A stretch of DNA of 64,000 nucleotides from Cellvibrio sp. KY-YJ-3 (lineage in GTDB: Bacteria; Pseudomonadota; Gammaproteobacteria; Pseudomonadales; Cellvibrionaceae): the NCBI RefSeq assembly GCF_008806955.1, contig NZ_CP031727.1:1054001-1118000 (forward strand). Reading direction: 5' to 3'. This document shows positions 17,176 to 27,900 of this stretch, one piece after another (within the stretch, counting starts at the first letter, position 1; every line of letters begins with the position of its first letter). The notes below the pieces were generated by a model. That model saw only the letters and a list, made by a program, of their open reading frames with translations, had not been told where the DNA came from and made no database searches. The position numbers were made by a program, and so were the translations under genes.

Positions 17176-19728
17176 ATGAAATTTCTTGTCTCTAATAGAC
17201 AATCCAGTCTGTTTGTATTGTCCGTATCCCTTGTTGTCCTGTTTAATTTAACGGCGTGTGGCGGCGGTGGTAGCACCAACCCATCGTCAGTTGCTCCATC
17301 CAGCGTAGCTCTTAGCTCAGTTTCCAGTGTCACTAGCAGTGTTAGTTCATCGCTCGTTATTGCCTCCTCTTCTTCTGCGGCGCAAACATCCAGCGATGCC
17401 GATGTGATAGCTGCCGACCTGCATACCTGGTGGCACGACGAATATGAAATAAATGACAGCAGCGCGGTAGCGGATAACAAAGTTCGCCGCTCCGGCCTTT
17501 ACGATGTGCGTGTCGCCACTGTGGCGGCGCCCACCGCGCTAAAAAATGCCTTTGTGTATATGAGTATTCCGCGCAGTGGTCGCAGCAAGGCAGGTTACAC
17601 CCATGCCGATGGCGCTGAGTTTGCCGACATCGCTAATCTCTCCATGAGTTGGTCGTCGTTTTTATACACGGGTGATGTCTGGGTAGAGGTGGATTTAAAA
17701 GATGGCGCCAGCATTAATAATCTGGATGAAATTATTATTCGCCCCACTTCACTCAATTTTGAAAAACAATTGGTTGATAACAATACCCTGCGGATTAAAG
17801 TGCCTTACCGCGCTGAGGGTTATCGATTTTCGGTGGAATTTGAAAGCCAACAATTTACCAGTTACAACGATCGCTCTGGTGATACCGGCAACCTGAGTTT
17901 AAATGACAGCGGTTATGCCATTCATCGCGAACCCAAAAATGCGCTGCTGATTTTTGCCCAGCCCAACTACACTGCCGAGACTCGCGCGGAATTGGTACCG
18001 GAGAGCGGCAATATTCAATACCCGGCGCAGGGGCTAGTGGATGCGGCCAGTTTGAATGCCGATATAATTTATTTTAAGCCCGGTATTTATCACATGGGCG
18101 CCAACAAGCACGCATTCCTACCCAACAATACCCGCTGGATTTATCTGGCGCCGGGCGCTTACGTTAAGGGTTCATTTCAATTTCGCAATGCCCAGGAAAA
18201 TTACAAAGTCACCGGTTACGGTGTGCTATCGGGCGAGCAATATGTTTACGAAGCCGACATCAATAATAATTACCAGCACCGTTTGGACAGCAGCAATAAC
18301 TGCCATGAAACCTGCGTAAAAATGTTGCGCTTTGAATCGGCCAGTCGCCAACAGCAGTTGCGCGTGCAGGGCATTACCATTAATGAACCGCCCTACCATT
18401 CATTTGTGGTTTACGGCAATGAAGACACGTTTGCCATGAATGTCAGTGAATACCAGCAGGTGGGCAGTTGGTTCTGGCAGACCGATGGTTTGGAATTTTA
18501 TACCGGTAGCGAATTTAACAACGGATTTTTCCATGCGAATGACGACGTTTTAAAGTTTTATCATTCCAATGTAGAGGTTGATAATGTGGTGGTATGGAAA
18601 AACGAAAACGGCCCCGTTATTCAATTCGGTTGGTGGCCGCGCCACATGAGTAATATCACGGCAAAAAATATCGATGTGATTCACAACCGCATGTATTGGA
18701 AAGATCAAAAACACAATACTTGCGTGATTAACTCCGCGAACAATTGGATCGCCAGTGGCGATACCTGGGATAAAACGGCGGACCTGAGCAAATACGTGCG
18801 CAATCTGATGTTTGAAAATATTCGGGTTGAAGGCATGGTGAATTGTGCGATGCGTTTTTATCCGCTATCCAATTTTGAAGGCATTAATATTCATAACCTG
18901 GACATTGAGCGCTGGAATGAATTGCCCAATTATTCTCAGTACAGTTTGCTGCAAGCCATGGGTAATAGTGCAGGCACAAAAGTGAATATTACTCCGGGCA
19001 ACGGTATTAATATTGTGAATTACACCGTGGCCGGCCAGCCGATAATTAAAACCGCCAACAGTAGTGACAATTGGAGTAAAGATAATATTGGCCGTATCGA
19101 TTTTGATGCGACGCTGAATACTAGTTGGAGCGCGGTTGCCACGATTGATGCGGCCTGTACTGGCCAAACCATTACCACCAGCGAGTTTACCGATTTAACT
19201 ATTAATCAAACTCTGGATATTACTGCCACAAGCAGCGCGGCGCTGCCGTTGGAGTATGCGATTAGCGGCGCAGCGTCTATAGCGCCCACTGCAACCGGCG
19301 CGACCATTACCGCTGCTGCGACGGGGGGTGAAGCTATAGTGCGTATTACCCAGGCGGGCGATAGCGAATTTTGTCCCAGTAGTTTTAGCGCCGTGATTAA
19401 TGTGGTTGATCCAGCCATGGGGCCGGGCAATCGCTGGATTGGTGCCAGTTGGAAAGCCTGGAGCCCCAGCCAATTGCCGATGAGTTGGAATGCGCAAGAC
19501 AGTGTCTACGAATTGACAACCGACATTCCCGCTGGCGAACAACAATTAAAATTCACCAACACCGATAACTGGAGTGGTGACGATTGGGGTAATGCCACGG
19601 GTTTAACTGGCACTGCAAGCCTGACCACGGGTGGTGGTGACAATGTGAGTTTTACCATTACCACCGCGGGCAACTATTTAATCCGCTTTGATCCCTACAA
19701 TTTTACTTACTCCATTACGCCCCTGTGA
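17176..19728 (+). CDS. GH49 family (dextranase-like) lipoprotein with C-terminal binding module
   Basis: The 850-residue protein has a lipobox ending in LTACGGGG and a Ser/Val-rich linker. The GH49 N-terminal beta-sandwich follows (WWHDEYEIND, VYMSIPRSGRSK) and then the right-handed beta-helix. The three GH49 aspartates are present as Asp437 in FWQTDGLEFY and Asp456-Asp457 in HANDDVLKFYH, with the family's 19-residue spacing. After the helix come an Ig-like stretch (about residues 655-730) and a module of about 100 residues (QQLKFTNTDNWSGDDWGNATG) shared with the next gene. GH49 includes dextranases and isopullulanases, so an endo-acting alpha-glucanase is likely. I chose the ATG at 17176 (AGGT upstream), which puts the lipobox in place. 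The anchor suggests a cell-surface enzyme. Downstream is a terminator. Confidence 0.9.
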   Translation: MKFLVSNRQSSLFVLSVSLVVLFNLTACGGGGSTNPSSVAPSSVALSSVSSVTSSVSSSLVIASSSSAAQTSSDADVIAADLHTWWHDEYEINDSSAVADNKVRRSGLYDVRVATVAAPTALKNAFVYMSIPRSGRSKAGYTHADGAEFADIANLSMSWSSFLYTGDVWVEVDLKDGASINNLDEIIIRPTSLNFEKQLVDNNTLRIKVPYRAEGYRFSVEFESQQFTSYNDRSGDTGNLSLNDSGYAIHREPKNALLIFAQPNYTAETRAELVPESGNIQYPAQGLVDAASLNADIIYFKPGIYHMGANKHAFLPNNTRWIYLAPGAYVKGSFQFRNAQENYKVTGYGVLSGEQYVYEADINNNYQHRLDSSNNCHETCVKMLRFESASRQQQLRVQGITINEPPYHSFVVYGNEDTFAMNVSEYQQVGSWFWQTDGLEFYTGSEFNNGFFHANDDVLKFYHSNVEVDNVVVWKNENGPVIQFGWWPRHMSNITAKNIDVIHNRMYWKDQKHNTCVINSANNWIASGDTWDKTADLSKYVRNLMFENIRVEGMVNCAMRFYPLSNFEGINIHNLDIERWNELPNYSQYSLLQAMGNSAGTKVNITPGNGINIVNYTVAGQPIIKTANSSDNWSKDNIGRIDFDATLNTSWSAVATIDAACTGQTITTSEFTDLTINQTLDITATSSAALPLEYAISGAASIAPTATGATITAAATGGEAIVRITQAGDSEFCPSSFSAVINVVDPAMGPGNRWIGASWKAWSPSQLPMSWNAQDSVYELTTDIPAGEQQLKFTNTDNWSGDDWGNATGLTGTASLTTGGGDNVSFTITTAGNYLIRFDPYNFTYSITPL

Positions 19729-19737
19729 TCCGCTTTG

Positions 19738-19770
19738 CAGGCAGGTGTTTCGGCACCTGTCTGTTTTTTA
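19738..19770 (+). terminator. Intrinsic terminator after the first GH49 gene
   Basis: A 10-bp stem with one wobble pair (19738-19747 with 19754-19763) runs into seven T. It separates the two GH49 genes, so the second probably has its own promoter or depends on read-through. Confidence 0.85.
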
Positions 19771-19936
19771 TTGTGGTAAATGTTGATGTTGTTGTGTTGA
19801 TTTTCCTGATGATTTTTTCTTGTTTTTTGCTGTTAAAAAACGGGCGGGCGACTTGTTATAAGTGCAGCTTGTTAGTGTGATCAATTTATCTGTCGGCTGC
19901 CTCCTACTGAATAATATTAATAATGTGGAGTTTTCT

Positions 19937-22168
19937 ATGTGTCCAGCAAGCGCGAGTAATAAAAACAAGTTATTCAAAAAAACCATAAAAATGTTAATGG
20001 CATTTTCCGCTAGCCTGCTATTTGCATTACCCTCGTCTGCCGGTCTTACGGCAGATACTGCCGGGCTTAAAACCTGGGTGCACGGCAATAATTACGAAAT
20101 CAATGCCACCGGTCCGGTTGCCGATAACAAGGTACGCGCCTCCAGCTTTTATGAGGTGCGGGTGAGCCGTGTAGCCGACCCGGAAAATTATTTTGACTCC
20201 TTTACCTATATGTCAATCCCGCGCAGCGGCCGCGACAAATGGCTCTACAGCGATGCGGATGGTGACTACGGAGTTGACGGTGCCGAGTTTGCCGATCAAG
20301 CTGATCTCAGCATGAGTTGGTCAAGTTTTTTATTTGGCGAGGATGTATGGGTTGAAGTATCTCTGCGCAATGGTGAGACATTTTCATCGGTGAGTGATGT
20401 CACTATTCGTCCAACAATTTTAAATTTTGTCAAAGAAAAAGTGGATGCTGACACCATTCGTATCAAAGTGCCATACAGCAGTAATGGGCGACGTTTTTCG
20501 GTGGAGTTTAATCACCAACTGTATACCGCTTATAACGATAAAACCCAAGGTGACAGCGGGAAATTGACCACAGTGGCGGCGGGCAATTATGAAGTACATA
20601 CCGAGCCTAAAAATGCGTTATTGATTTTTGCCGAGCCCATTGCCCTGCCGGATTATCTACTGCCCGACCTGAGCGCGGCGCAAACTGATGGCGTGGTCTA
20701 TGAACACCCGCCGGGTGAAATTGTGAATTTAAATGAGGTGGCGGCCGATATCATTTATTTCCCACCCGGCATCTATTACATGCGCTGGGACTACCATGCA
20801 AAACTACCAGCACGGGTGAAGTGGTTACATCTGGCTCCCGGTGCTTACATAAAAGGGGCCTTTCAATTTACCGACAGTGTGCAAGAGGAATATAAAGTTA
20901 CCGGCTATGGGGTTATCTCCGGTGAAAAATATGTATATGAGGCGGATGCTGATACTGAAGTTGGTTATGTGCGTCGCCCACAACATAAGTCGAATTGCCA
21001 TGGCAGCTGCGTCAAACTGTTGCAGTTTGAAGCATCGGGTGAGCAGCAATATTTGTATATGCGTGGCGTTACCTTAAACGAGCCACCCTATCATTCGTTT
21101 GTGGTTTACCCCAAACCTGGCAATAGCGAAGAGACAGATCTTGAAGCCTTTTCCATGCGCGTCAAAAATTATAAACAAGTGGGCAGCTGGTATTGGCAAA
21201 CTGACGGTATGGAGTTGTATAGCAACAGTTATATGAAAAACAGTTTCTTTCACGCCAATGACGATGTGATCAAACTCTATCACTCCAATTTGGATATAGA
21301 TAACACAGTGATTTGGAAAGGTGAAAATGGCCCGGTTATTCAGTGGGGTTGGAAGCCGCGCAGTTTTGAAAATGTGTCGGTCACCGATACCTATGTGATT
21401 CACAACCGCATGGGCTGGAATGACAAAAAATACAATACCTGTGTATTTAATGCCTCGCGCCATTGGGCAAGTGATTCCATGGAGTTGGGTGACACTACTA
21501 AAACCATTAAAAATATCAGCTTCAATAATTTTATCGTGGAGGGTAAAACGAATTGTGGTATTCGTATTTACGCTATGGCCAATACCGAAAATATTCATTT
21601 TAACAATGTGAGTATTGATGGCTGGAATGAGCTGGATGCCACTGGCACAGTCAGTGAATTTTTTCCGATGACCAATAGCGCCAACACTCCAGTGTCGATT
21701 GGCAATGAGTTAATTGATAGCCGCGGGATAAAATTGGAGAATTTTAAAGTGGCGGGTGAATATATTTCCCGTGCCGCCAATAACTGGGAATCGCACCAGC
21801 TGGGTAAGCTTAATGTTGACCCCGTCCTGTGGAATCACTGGAACGCCTGGGTAAGTGCGGATATGTCCAGCAGTTACAGCAATATCTGGTTGGCCGGTGA
21901 TTTTACCAATTGGTCGCTAGTGCCCATGAATTTTCAACAGGGTAATTTTAATATCACTCTGCCCTTATCTGCCGGCAGCCATCAATTAAAATTTGCCAAT
22001 AGCAATAATTGGTCGGCGATTGATTGGGGTAATACGAGCGGGTTGCAAGGCCAGGCGACACAGAGCACCGGCGGTTTAGCCAATCTGAGTTTTACGATTA
22101 ACCATGCGGGTGACTATACCATTCGTTTTAATCCCGACACTGGCAATTATTATATTTATAAACTCTAG
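19937..22168 (+). CDS. GH49 family (dextranase-like) secreted enzyme
   Basis: The 743-residue paralogue of the preceding protein has a Sec signal peptide (LLFALPSSA) instead of a lipobox, so it should be periplasmic or secreted. The GH49 beta-sandwich (FTYMSIPRSGRDKW) and beta-helix are complete. The catalytic set is Asp423 in YWQTDGMELY and Asp442-Asp443 in HANDDVIKLYH, again 19 residues apart. The C-terminal module (residues about 645-743, HQLKFANSNNWSAIDWGNTSG) matches the one in the upstream paralogue, but the Ig-like stretch is missing. The ATG at 19937 has TGTGGAG upstream. Dextranase or a related activity is likely. The two copies probably differ in place of action: surface against periplasm. 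Confidence 0.9.
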   Translation: MCPASASNKNKLFKKTIKMLMAFSASLLFALPSSAGLTADTAGLKTWVHGNNYEINATGPVADNKVRASSFYEVRVSRVADPENYFDSFTYMSIPRSGRDKWLYSDADGDYGVDGAEFADQADLSMSWSSFLFGEDVWVEVSLRNGETFSSVSDVTIRPTILNFVKEKVDADTIRIKVPYSSNGRRFSVEFNHQLYTAYNDKTQGDSGKLTTVAAGNYEVHTEPKNALLIFAEPIALPDYLLPDLSAAQTDGVVYEHPPGEIVNLNEVAADIIYFPPGIYYMRWDYHAKLPARVKWLHLAPGAYIKGAFQFTDSVQEEYKVTGYGVISGEKYVYEADADTEVGYVRRPQHKSNCHGSCVKLLQFEASGEQQYLYMRGVTLNEPPYHSFVVYPKPGNSEETDLEAFSMRVKNYKQVGSWYWQTDGMELYSNSYMKNSFFHANDDVIKLYHSNLDIDNTVIWKGENGPVIQWGWKPRSFENVSVTDTYVIHNRMGWNDKKYNTCVFNASRHWASDSMELGDTTKTIKNISFNNFIVEGKTNCGIRIYAMANTENIHFNNVSIDGWNELDATGTVSEFFPMTNSANTPVSIGNELIDSRGIKLENFKVAGEYISRAANNWESHQLGKLNVDPVLWNHWNAWVSADMSSSYSNIWLAGDFTNWSLVPMNFQQGNFNITLPLSAGSHQLKFANSNNWSAIDWGNTSGLQGQATQSTGGLANLSFTINHAGDYTIRFNPDTGNYYIYKL

Positions 22169-22180
22169 CCGGAAATAATT

Positions 22181-22206
22181 ACCAGTGTCCGCGCGCGGGC
22201 ACTGGT
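22181..22206. other. 26-bp near-perfect palindrome between glycosidase genes
   Basis: Arms of 13 bases around a CGCG centre pair with one G-U wobble. There is no T run after it, so it is not a usual terminator. It may be an RNA-stabilising hairpin that sets different levels for the flanking genes, or a protein site. Confidence 0.5.
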
Positions 22207-22249
22207 ACAAGGCAATGGTAAATTAAAATACAAAAACAAAGAGGTTGTT

Positions 22250-24829
22250 ATGAAAAAAACAAAATCCCTGGCGCTGCTTGGCTGTGCAGTGGGGCTGGGT
22301 AGTTTACTGGCTGGCTGTAATAATGAATCTGCACCGCGCTCGCTGGCAATTGCGCAGGTGCAAAGCCAGCAAGTCACTTACCCCGCTTATACGCTGGAAG
22401 CGGGTGCTCAGGCGCATAGGCTAAAAGTGTCGGCGACTACGGCGGCGCAGCGGGAATTTACCCTCTTTAGTTCCCAGCCCCAGCGCGATGATAAACCACA
22501 AAAACGCGTGGTAACGGAGCAAGCGAATAAACCCCGTGTGGTATCCGGCAGTGTGGTATTTGATAGTCTATTTGCATTGTCGATGGATGATTTACAGCAG
22601 GCGAGTGTCAGCGCTATTAAAGACGGTAGCTACAACGATGGTAAGGCCATTCCCTGCGAGTGTTTTGAAACGGGTGAAAAATGGAATTATGTGTGGACGC
22701 GGGATTTAGCTTACGCCGCCGATTTATCGCTCGCGTATTTTGATCCGCATCGGGTAAAAAATTCTATGGAATTTAAAACCAGTGCATTTCGTGCGGGTGC
22801 AACCATGCCCGGTTCACTGCCAAACAATTCGCTGCAAATAATTCAGGACACAGGTTCGGGCGGCAGTTGGCCAGTGAGCACTGATCGTGTGACCTGGGCG
22901 ATTGCAGCAGAAACTTTATTGAACAGTTTGCACGGCACGGCGCGCAATGAATTTGAAACGCTGGCCTATCGCGCTTTAATTGGCACAGTGGAGGCAGACC
23001 GCCTCGCTAGTTTTGATTTGCAGCAGGGGCTTTACGGTGGCGAGCAATCCTATTTGGATTGGCGCACCCAAACCTACGCGCCCTGGATTGTCGATAACCT
23101 CGCACAAATGTCAGCCACCAAAGCGCTGTCTACCAATGTTGCACACTATCAAGCACTCCGCTTGGCGGCGCGGTTGGCGCAGGCCAAGGGCGATGCCGTC
23201 AACGCACAAAAATACACCGAGTGGGCAGCGGCGCTACAACAGCAGATCAACAAAAAATTCTGGGTTGCAGAAAAAGGTTTATTTGCCAGTGTGACCGCTG
23301 CGGCGGAAGCACAGGTGCCCGCGCATAAATTTGATATGTTGGGCAATGCCCTGGCTATTTTGCACGGTGTTGCGAGTGCAGAGCAGGCGCAGCAGGTGAT
23401 GGCAAATTACCCCCATGCACCCTTTGGTGTGCCGGTTTATTACCCACATCAACCCGAGGTTTATGTTTACCACAATCGCGCGCTCTGGCCATTTGTCACA
23501 GCCTACTCACTGCGCGCGGCGGCAGCGGTTAATAATTATCGCGCGGCCGACAATGCCATTCATTCGCTGGTGCGTGGCACCGCATTGAATTTATCCAACA
23601 TGGAAAATTTGGAATGGCTCACCGCCAAGCCCTGGTTTGACGATGGCCCGGCAATTAATTCGCGCCGCCAGCTCTGGTCGATTGGCGCCTACTTAAATAT
23701 GGTGAGTGAAACCTTTTTTGGTTTTCATGGGCGCGAAAATGGTTTTGTGATTGAACCCTTCCTCACCGCCAGTGCGCGGCAACTTTTGGGTGATGGCAAC
23801 CGCGCGCGGTTGGAGAATTTTATTTATCAAGGTAAATCACTCGCCATCGAATTACATTTGCCAGAGGCGACCAATGGTGAAGGTTATTACCCGGTGGCCA
23901 GCGTCACGCTCAATGGCAAACCGGTCAGCGGTGAAATTGCAGCGCAGCAGTTAAACTATGACAGCAACCTGATTGAAGTGAGTTTTGCGCCGCTAACGAC
24001 TAATGACCAGGGCATCACCATGGCGCCGGTGGTTGATCCACTCAGCCATAATTCGCCGTTGGTATTTTCACCCCAGGCGCCGGAGCAGGTGCTGGTGGAT
24101 GTGGTGCAGGGAAAATTTTCGCTGCGTTTTAATCACCACAGCGCGGACCTGCCAGCGGTGTACAACATTTATCGCAATGGCGAATTGGTCGGCAACCATA
24201 TTGCCGCCCATAGCTGGAACGACAACAGCCCTGCAGACCTCAGCGTGCGTCAGTGTTTTACCGTGGAAGCTGTGTTTGTGGATTCCAGCCATCGCTCACA
24301 CCACTCCGCACCGGTGTGTTATGAGCAGCAGGCGAGCCAGTTAATTGCAGTGACGGATAAACGTGTGCAGGCCAATATGGCGGTTACTGCGGCCGATGCT
24401 TACTATGCCGAACCCACCCTGCGCGATTGGGGCAAACCGCAAGACACCTTGCGTGTCAATAATATTGTGGTGGAAAAACCCGGTATCTATGCGCTGCAGA
24501 TTATTTATAACAATCGCCAGCACACGATTGATTCGGGTGTGACTAATGCCGTGAAACAGCTAGTAGTTGTTAATGCTCGCGGTGACGCCGTGGTGAGTGG
24601 TGTGATTCAAATGCCCAACGTGGAGGATCGCGCCGGGCAATACCCTCTGCGCAGTTCAACGGCGCTGCAATTGCGTTTGGATGCGGGAGAATATGCATTC
24701 AGCGTACATGACTTTTTTAACATGAGTTACCTCGCCTCTAATCAAACCTATGTGGGCAGCGGTGGTTTGGCGGGGCCGGTAAATCGCGCCACTATTGCTG
24801 CGTTTAAATTGACGCGCATTGGCGATTAA
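22250..24829 (+). CDS. Six-hairpin glycosidase-like lipoprotein (possible alpha-glucan exo-hydrolase)
   Basis: The 859-residue protein has a lipobox (GSLLAGC, Cys23). The region at about residues 105-530 reads like an (alpha/alpha)6 barrel: EKWNYVWTRDLAYAADLSLAY, SWPVSTDRVTWAIAAETLL, LYGGEQSYLDWR, YVYHNRALWPFVTAYSLRAA and RRQLWSIGAYLNMVSETFFG. The W-x-R-D-L motif recalls GH15 glucoamylases and glucodextranases, but I cannot place it in a family with certainty. The C-terminal 300 residues are beta-rich and may bind carbohydrate. It follows two GH49 genes, so an exo-enzyme that trims the isomalto-oligosaccharides they make would fit. That role is inference. GAGG lies before the ATG, and the spacing after the GH49 gene (about 80 bases) allows co-transcription. 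Confidence 0.72.
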   Translation: MKKTKSLALLGCAVGLGSLLAGCNNESAPRSLAIAQVQSQQVTYPAYTLEAGAQAHRLKVSATTAAQREFTLFSSQPQRDDKPQKRVVTEQANKPRVVSGSVVFDSLFALSMDDLQQASVSAIKDGSYNDGKAIPCECFETGEKWNYVWTRDLAYAADLSLAYFDPHRVKNSMEFKTSAFRAGATMPGSLPNNSLQIIQDTGSGGSWPVSTDRVTWAIAAETLLNSLHGTARNEFETLAYRALIGTVEADRLASFDLQQGLYGGEQSYLDWRTQTYAPWIVDNLAQMSATKALSTNVAHYQALRLAARLAQAKGDAVNAQKYTEWAAALQQQINKKFWVAEKGLFASVTAAAEAQVPAHKFDMLGNALAILHGVASAEQAQQVMANYPHAPFGVPVYYPHQPEVYVYHNRALWPFVTAYSLRAAAAVNNYRAADNAIHSLVRGTALNLSNMENLEWLTAKPWFDDGPAINSRRQLWSIGAYLNMVSETFFGFHGRENGFVIEPFLTASARQLLGDGNRARLENFIYQGKSLAIELHLPEATNGEGYYPVASVTLNGKPVSGEIAAQQLNYDSNLIEVSFAPLTTNDQGITMAPVVDPLSHNSPLVFSPQAPEQVLVDVVQGKFSLRFNHHSADLPAVYNIYRNGELVGNHIAAHSWNDNSPADLSVRQCFTVEAVFVDSSHRSHHSAPVCYEQQASQLIAVTDKRVQANMAVTAADAYYAEPTLRDWGKPQDTLRVNNIVVEKPGIYALQIIYNNRQHTIDSGVTNAVKQLVVVNARGDAVVSGVIQMPNVEDRAGQYPLRSSTALQLRLDAGEYAFSVHDFFNMSYLASNQTYVGSGGLAGPVNRATIAAFKLTRIGD

Positions 24830-24879
24830 TCATCAGCTCGGGGAATGTCAATTTCTCTGGCTATACTCTGTAAATCAGG

Positions 24880-24906
24880 CACCGCCCTTTCCCCGGGCGG
24901 TGTTTG
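24880..24906 (+). terminator. Weak terminator-like hairpin before the STN receptor gene
   Basis: A perfect 8-bp GC stem (24880-24887 with 24895-24902) is followed by only TTTGTG. It may attenuate transcription between the glycosidase and receptor genes. Confidence 0.45.
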
Positions 24907-24942
24907 TGCTGATGTGATTGAACAAGAGCCGAGGCATGCATA

Positions 24943-27900
24943 ATGGTTTGTTGGCGCGATAAAAACCGGGCGCGGCGGTTATTAACGGCAATTTTTTGCA
25001 GTGCATTAGGCTGCAGCGCGTCGCCATTTTTAGTTGCACAAATTGCACAAACCACTCATGCGGTTGATGATAATGCTACGGCTAATTCGCTAGCGACAAC
25101 CATTCATTTTTTATTGCCAGCGCAATCACTGGGTGATGCGCTGTTGCAATTTTCCCAACAATCCGGCATTGCAATTTACAGCTCCGCGCCTTTATTGCGC
25201 GATTTACACGCGCCTGCTATTGCCGGGCAATTGACTGTGTCACAGGCATTAAGCCAACTCCTGCGCGACAGCGGTTTGGATTTTGTATTGCTAGGCAATA
25301 ATGCGGTGATGATTGTGACAAAATCCGCTGTCCCTGCCCGACCCGACAACCCGCCACTGGGCAGTGCTCCCGTCATTGAAGAAGTGCGGGTGTCCGGCAT
25401 GCGCTGGAGTTTGCAACATGCATTACAAAAAAAACGCCACAGCAACTTTGTTAACGATGTTATCGCTTCCGAAAGCCTGGGAAAATTTCCAGACAATAAT
25501 GTGGTGGAATCGCTCCAGCGGATGACCGGTGTTGCCATTACCCGCGCCCGCGCCGGTGACGGGCAATTTATTACCGTGCGTGGCATGGGCCAACAATTTA
25601 ATCGCGTTACTTTAAATGGTATAGAACTGGCTACCGATAATATTGGCCGCGAATTCAGTTTTGATGTTTTCCCCGCGGAATTAATTGCTGAAGCCCAGGT
25701 TATTAAATCGCCCATGGCCAGCCAGCATGAAGGTGCAATAGGGGCAACGATTGATATGCGCACCCCGCGCCCGCTGGATGGCAGTGACACACTGGCCACC
25801 TTGGCATTGGGCAGCGGCTATGACGAATTATCCAGAGACTGGGGCGAAAAAATATCCGCTGCTTATAGCAATAGTTTTATGGAGGAGCGCCTGGGCCTAA
25901 TGCTGGGCTTCTCCCATTCCCGACGCAACTGGCGTTCCGATATGGCGCAATCCCTGGGATTTGGTTTTGATGAATTTGATATAAATCAGGATGGCTCTAT
26001 CAATGAACGTACGGAAACTGGATTCCAGCGTCCGGGATTCCTCGCCTATCCGGTCAAATGGGGCGAGCGTCGCCGCACAGGTATTATTGGCACAATTGAG
26101 TATCGGCCAGCGGAGAATTTTTCATCCAGTTTCGATTTTTTTGTGGGAGACTTTAAAACACCGGAGCAGGCCAGTTACCAAACCAATAATTTTTATTATC
26201 CGTTCCGCCCCGGCTCGGTCACGGTTGATCACAATAAAACTGTTACCCACTTTGTCATTGATGATTATTTTGTAGAGGTTGCCGCTGACCCAAAAAATCG
26301 TCGTGTACAAACTGAATTGTTTCGCTGGCAAGGCGAGTGGCGCACGCGCGACGATTTAACACTCAGCACCACACTTGGTTACTCATCGGCCAACCGGCCA
26401 GAAGGTGGAGATACCCAATTTTGGGTGGCAGGTGTTCCCGGTGCCCGGATTGAATACTGGGCGCGCACGCCGGTACCCGAAGTCAAAATTACACTCAGCG
26501 ATGGGCGCGATATTTCACAATTACGTGGCGATGAATTACAAGTCGGTTTTATGGAGACTAAGGGTGATGACATTACCGACGATTCATATTCACTGGAGCT
26601 GGATGCAAATTATTTAATTCAGGGTGAGCTGTTAACCTCAATCGATACGGGCATCGATTTACAACAGCGAATTAAAGATCGCCGCTCCTACAGCACCAAA
26701 AATCGATGTGCTTATTGCGAACACCCATTTAGTTTTGGCGATCTGGGTCTTAACCCGACCGATAACTTTATTATTCCTGATTTTCTAGCAACACAATCGG
26801 GCAGTATTCCGCGACACTGGCCAATATTAAATGTGGATAAAGTATTCAGTGCGTTGCAAGCCGCAGAGGGCCGCCTGATCAACCCAGGTGAAGGGCAAAT
26901 ATACGAACAAGGCTATAGCGATAATGTGCGGGCTTTTTTCAATCCAACAGGATCGAGTTTGATAGAAGAAAATGTTCGAGCATTATTTGTCCAATTTAAT
27001 TTCAATCAAGAACCTTCTGATGCTCACTTGGGCTGGCGCGCTAATCTGGGGATGCGTTTGATAAATACAGATACCATCGCCAGCGGTGCTGTGAATGAGG
27101 TGATTCAAAAACAGTTAATTGAGAATAGTAATAACTATGAATTGATCCGCAGCGACATCATTTTACCCCTAGAGGTAAGAACATCGAGCCAGGCGCTATT
27201 ACCCTCCGCCAATTTAGCCATTGAACTGACAGCTGATTCGGTTCTTCGTTTTGCCTTGGCGCGCACCTTGGCGCGCCCCTCGTTGGCACAGCTGGGCATG
27301 GAAACCACTTATGAAGTCAACGATGGCGAGCAGCGTCTGAGTCGCTTGGGCAACCCCTATTTAAAGCCGGTTATGGCTACCCAGTTTGATATCTCCAGCG
27401 AATGGTATATATCGCCACAAAGTGCAGTGACCTTTTCAATATTTGCCAAAGACATTGAGGGGTTTGTTGCTAATCGGGTTACCACAGAAAAAATTTTAGG
27501 CGAAGATTTTCAGGTAACCCAACCCATTAATAATGACCGGGCAATTGTTGTGGGCAGTGAATTTTCACTGCAAAAGCACTGGCAAAACGGTATGGGAATC
27601 CAACTCAATCAAACCTTTACCCATAGTGATGTCGCACAAGGGAACAGCTCATTGGTCGCGGATTATGGTTTGGAGAATCTATCCAAGTATTCCTACAACC
27701 TGGTTGCGCTCTATGAAAAATACGGTCTATCACTACGCCTTGCATTAAATCATCGCGCTGATTATTTACAGGCGACTACAGGCCAGGCGAGTCGCCCGGA
27801 AATAGTGGATGATTACCGGCAAGTGGACTTCAGTGCGAGTTATCAGCTCACGGATACTATGGCCATTTATTGTGAGGGCATTAACCTGCTGGCGGAGCCG

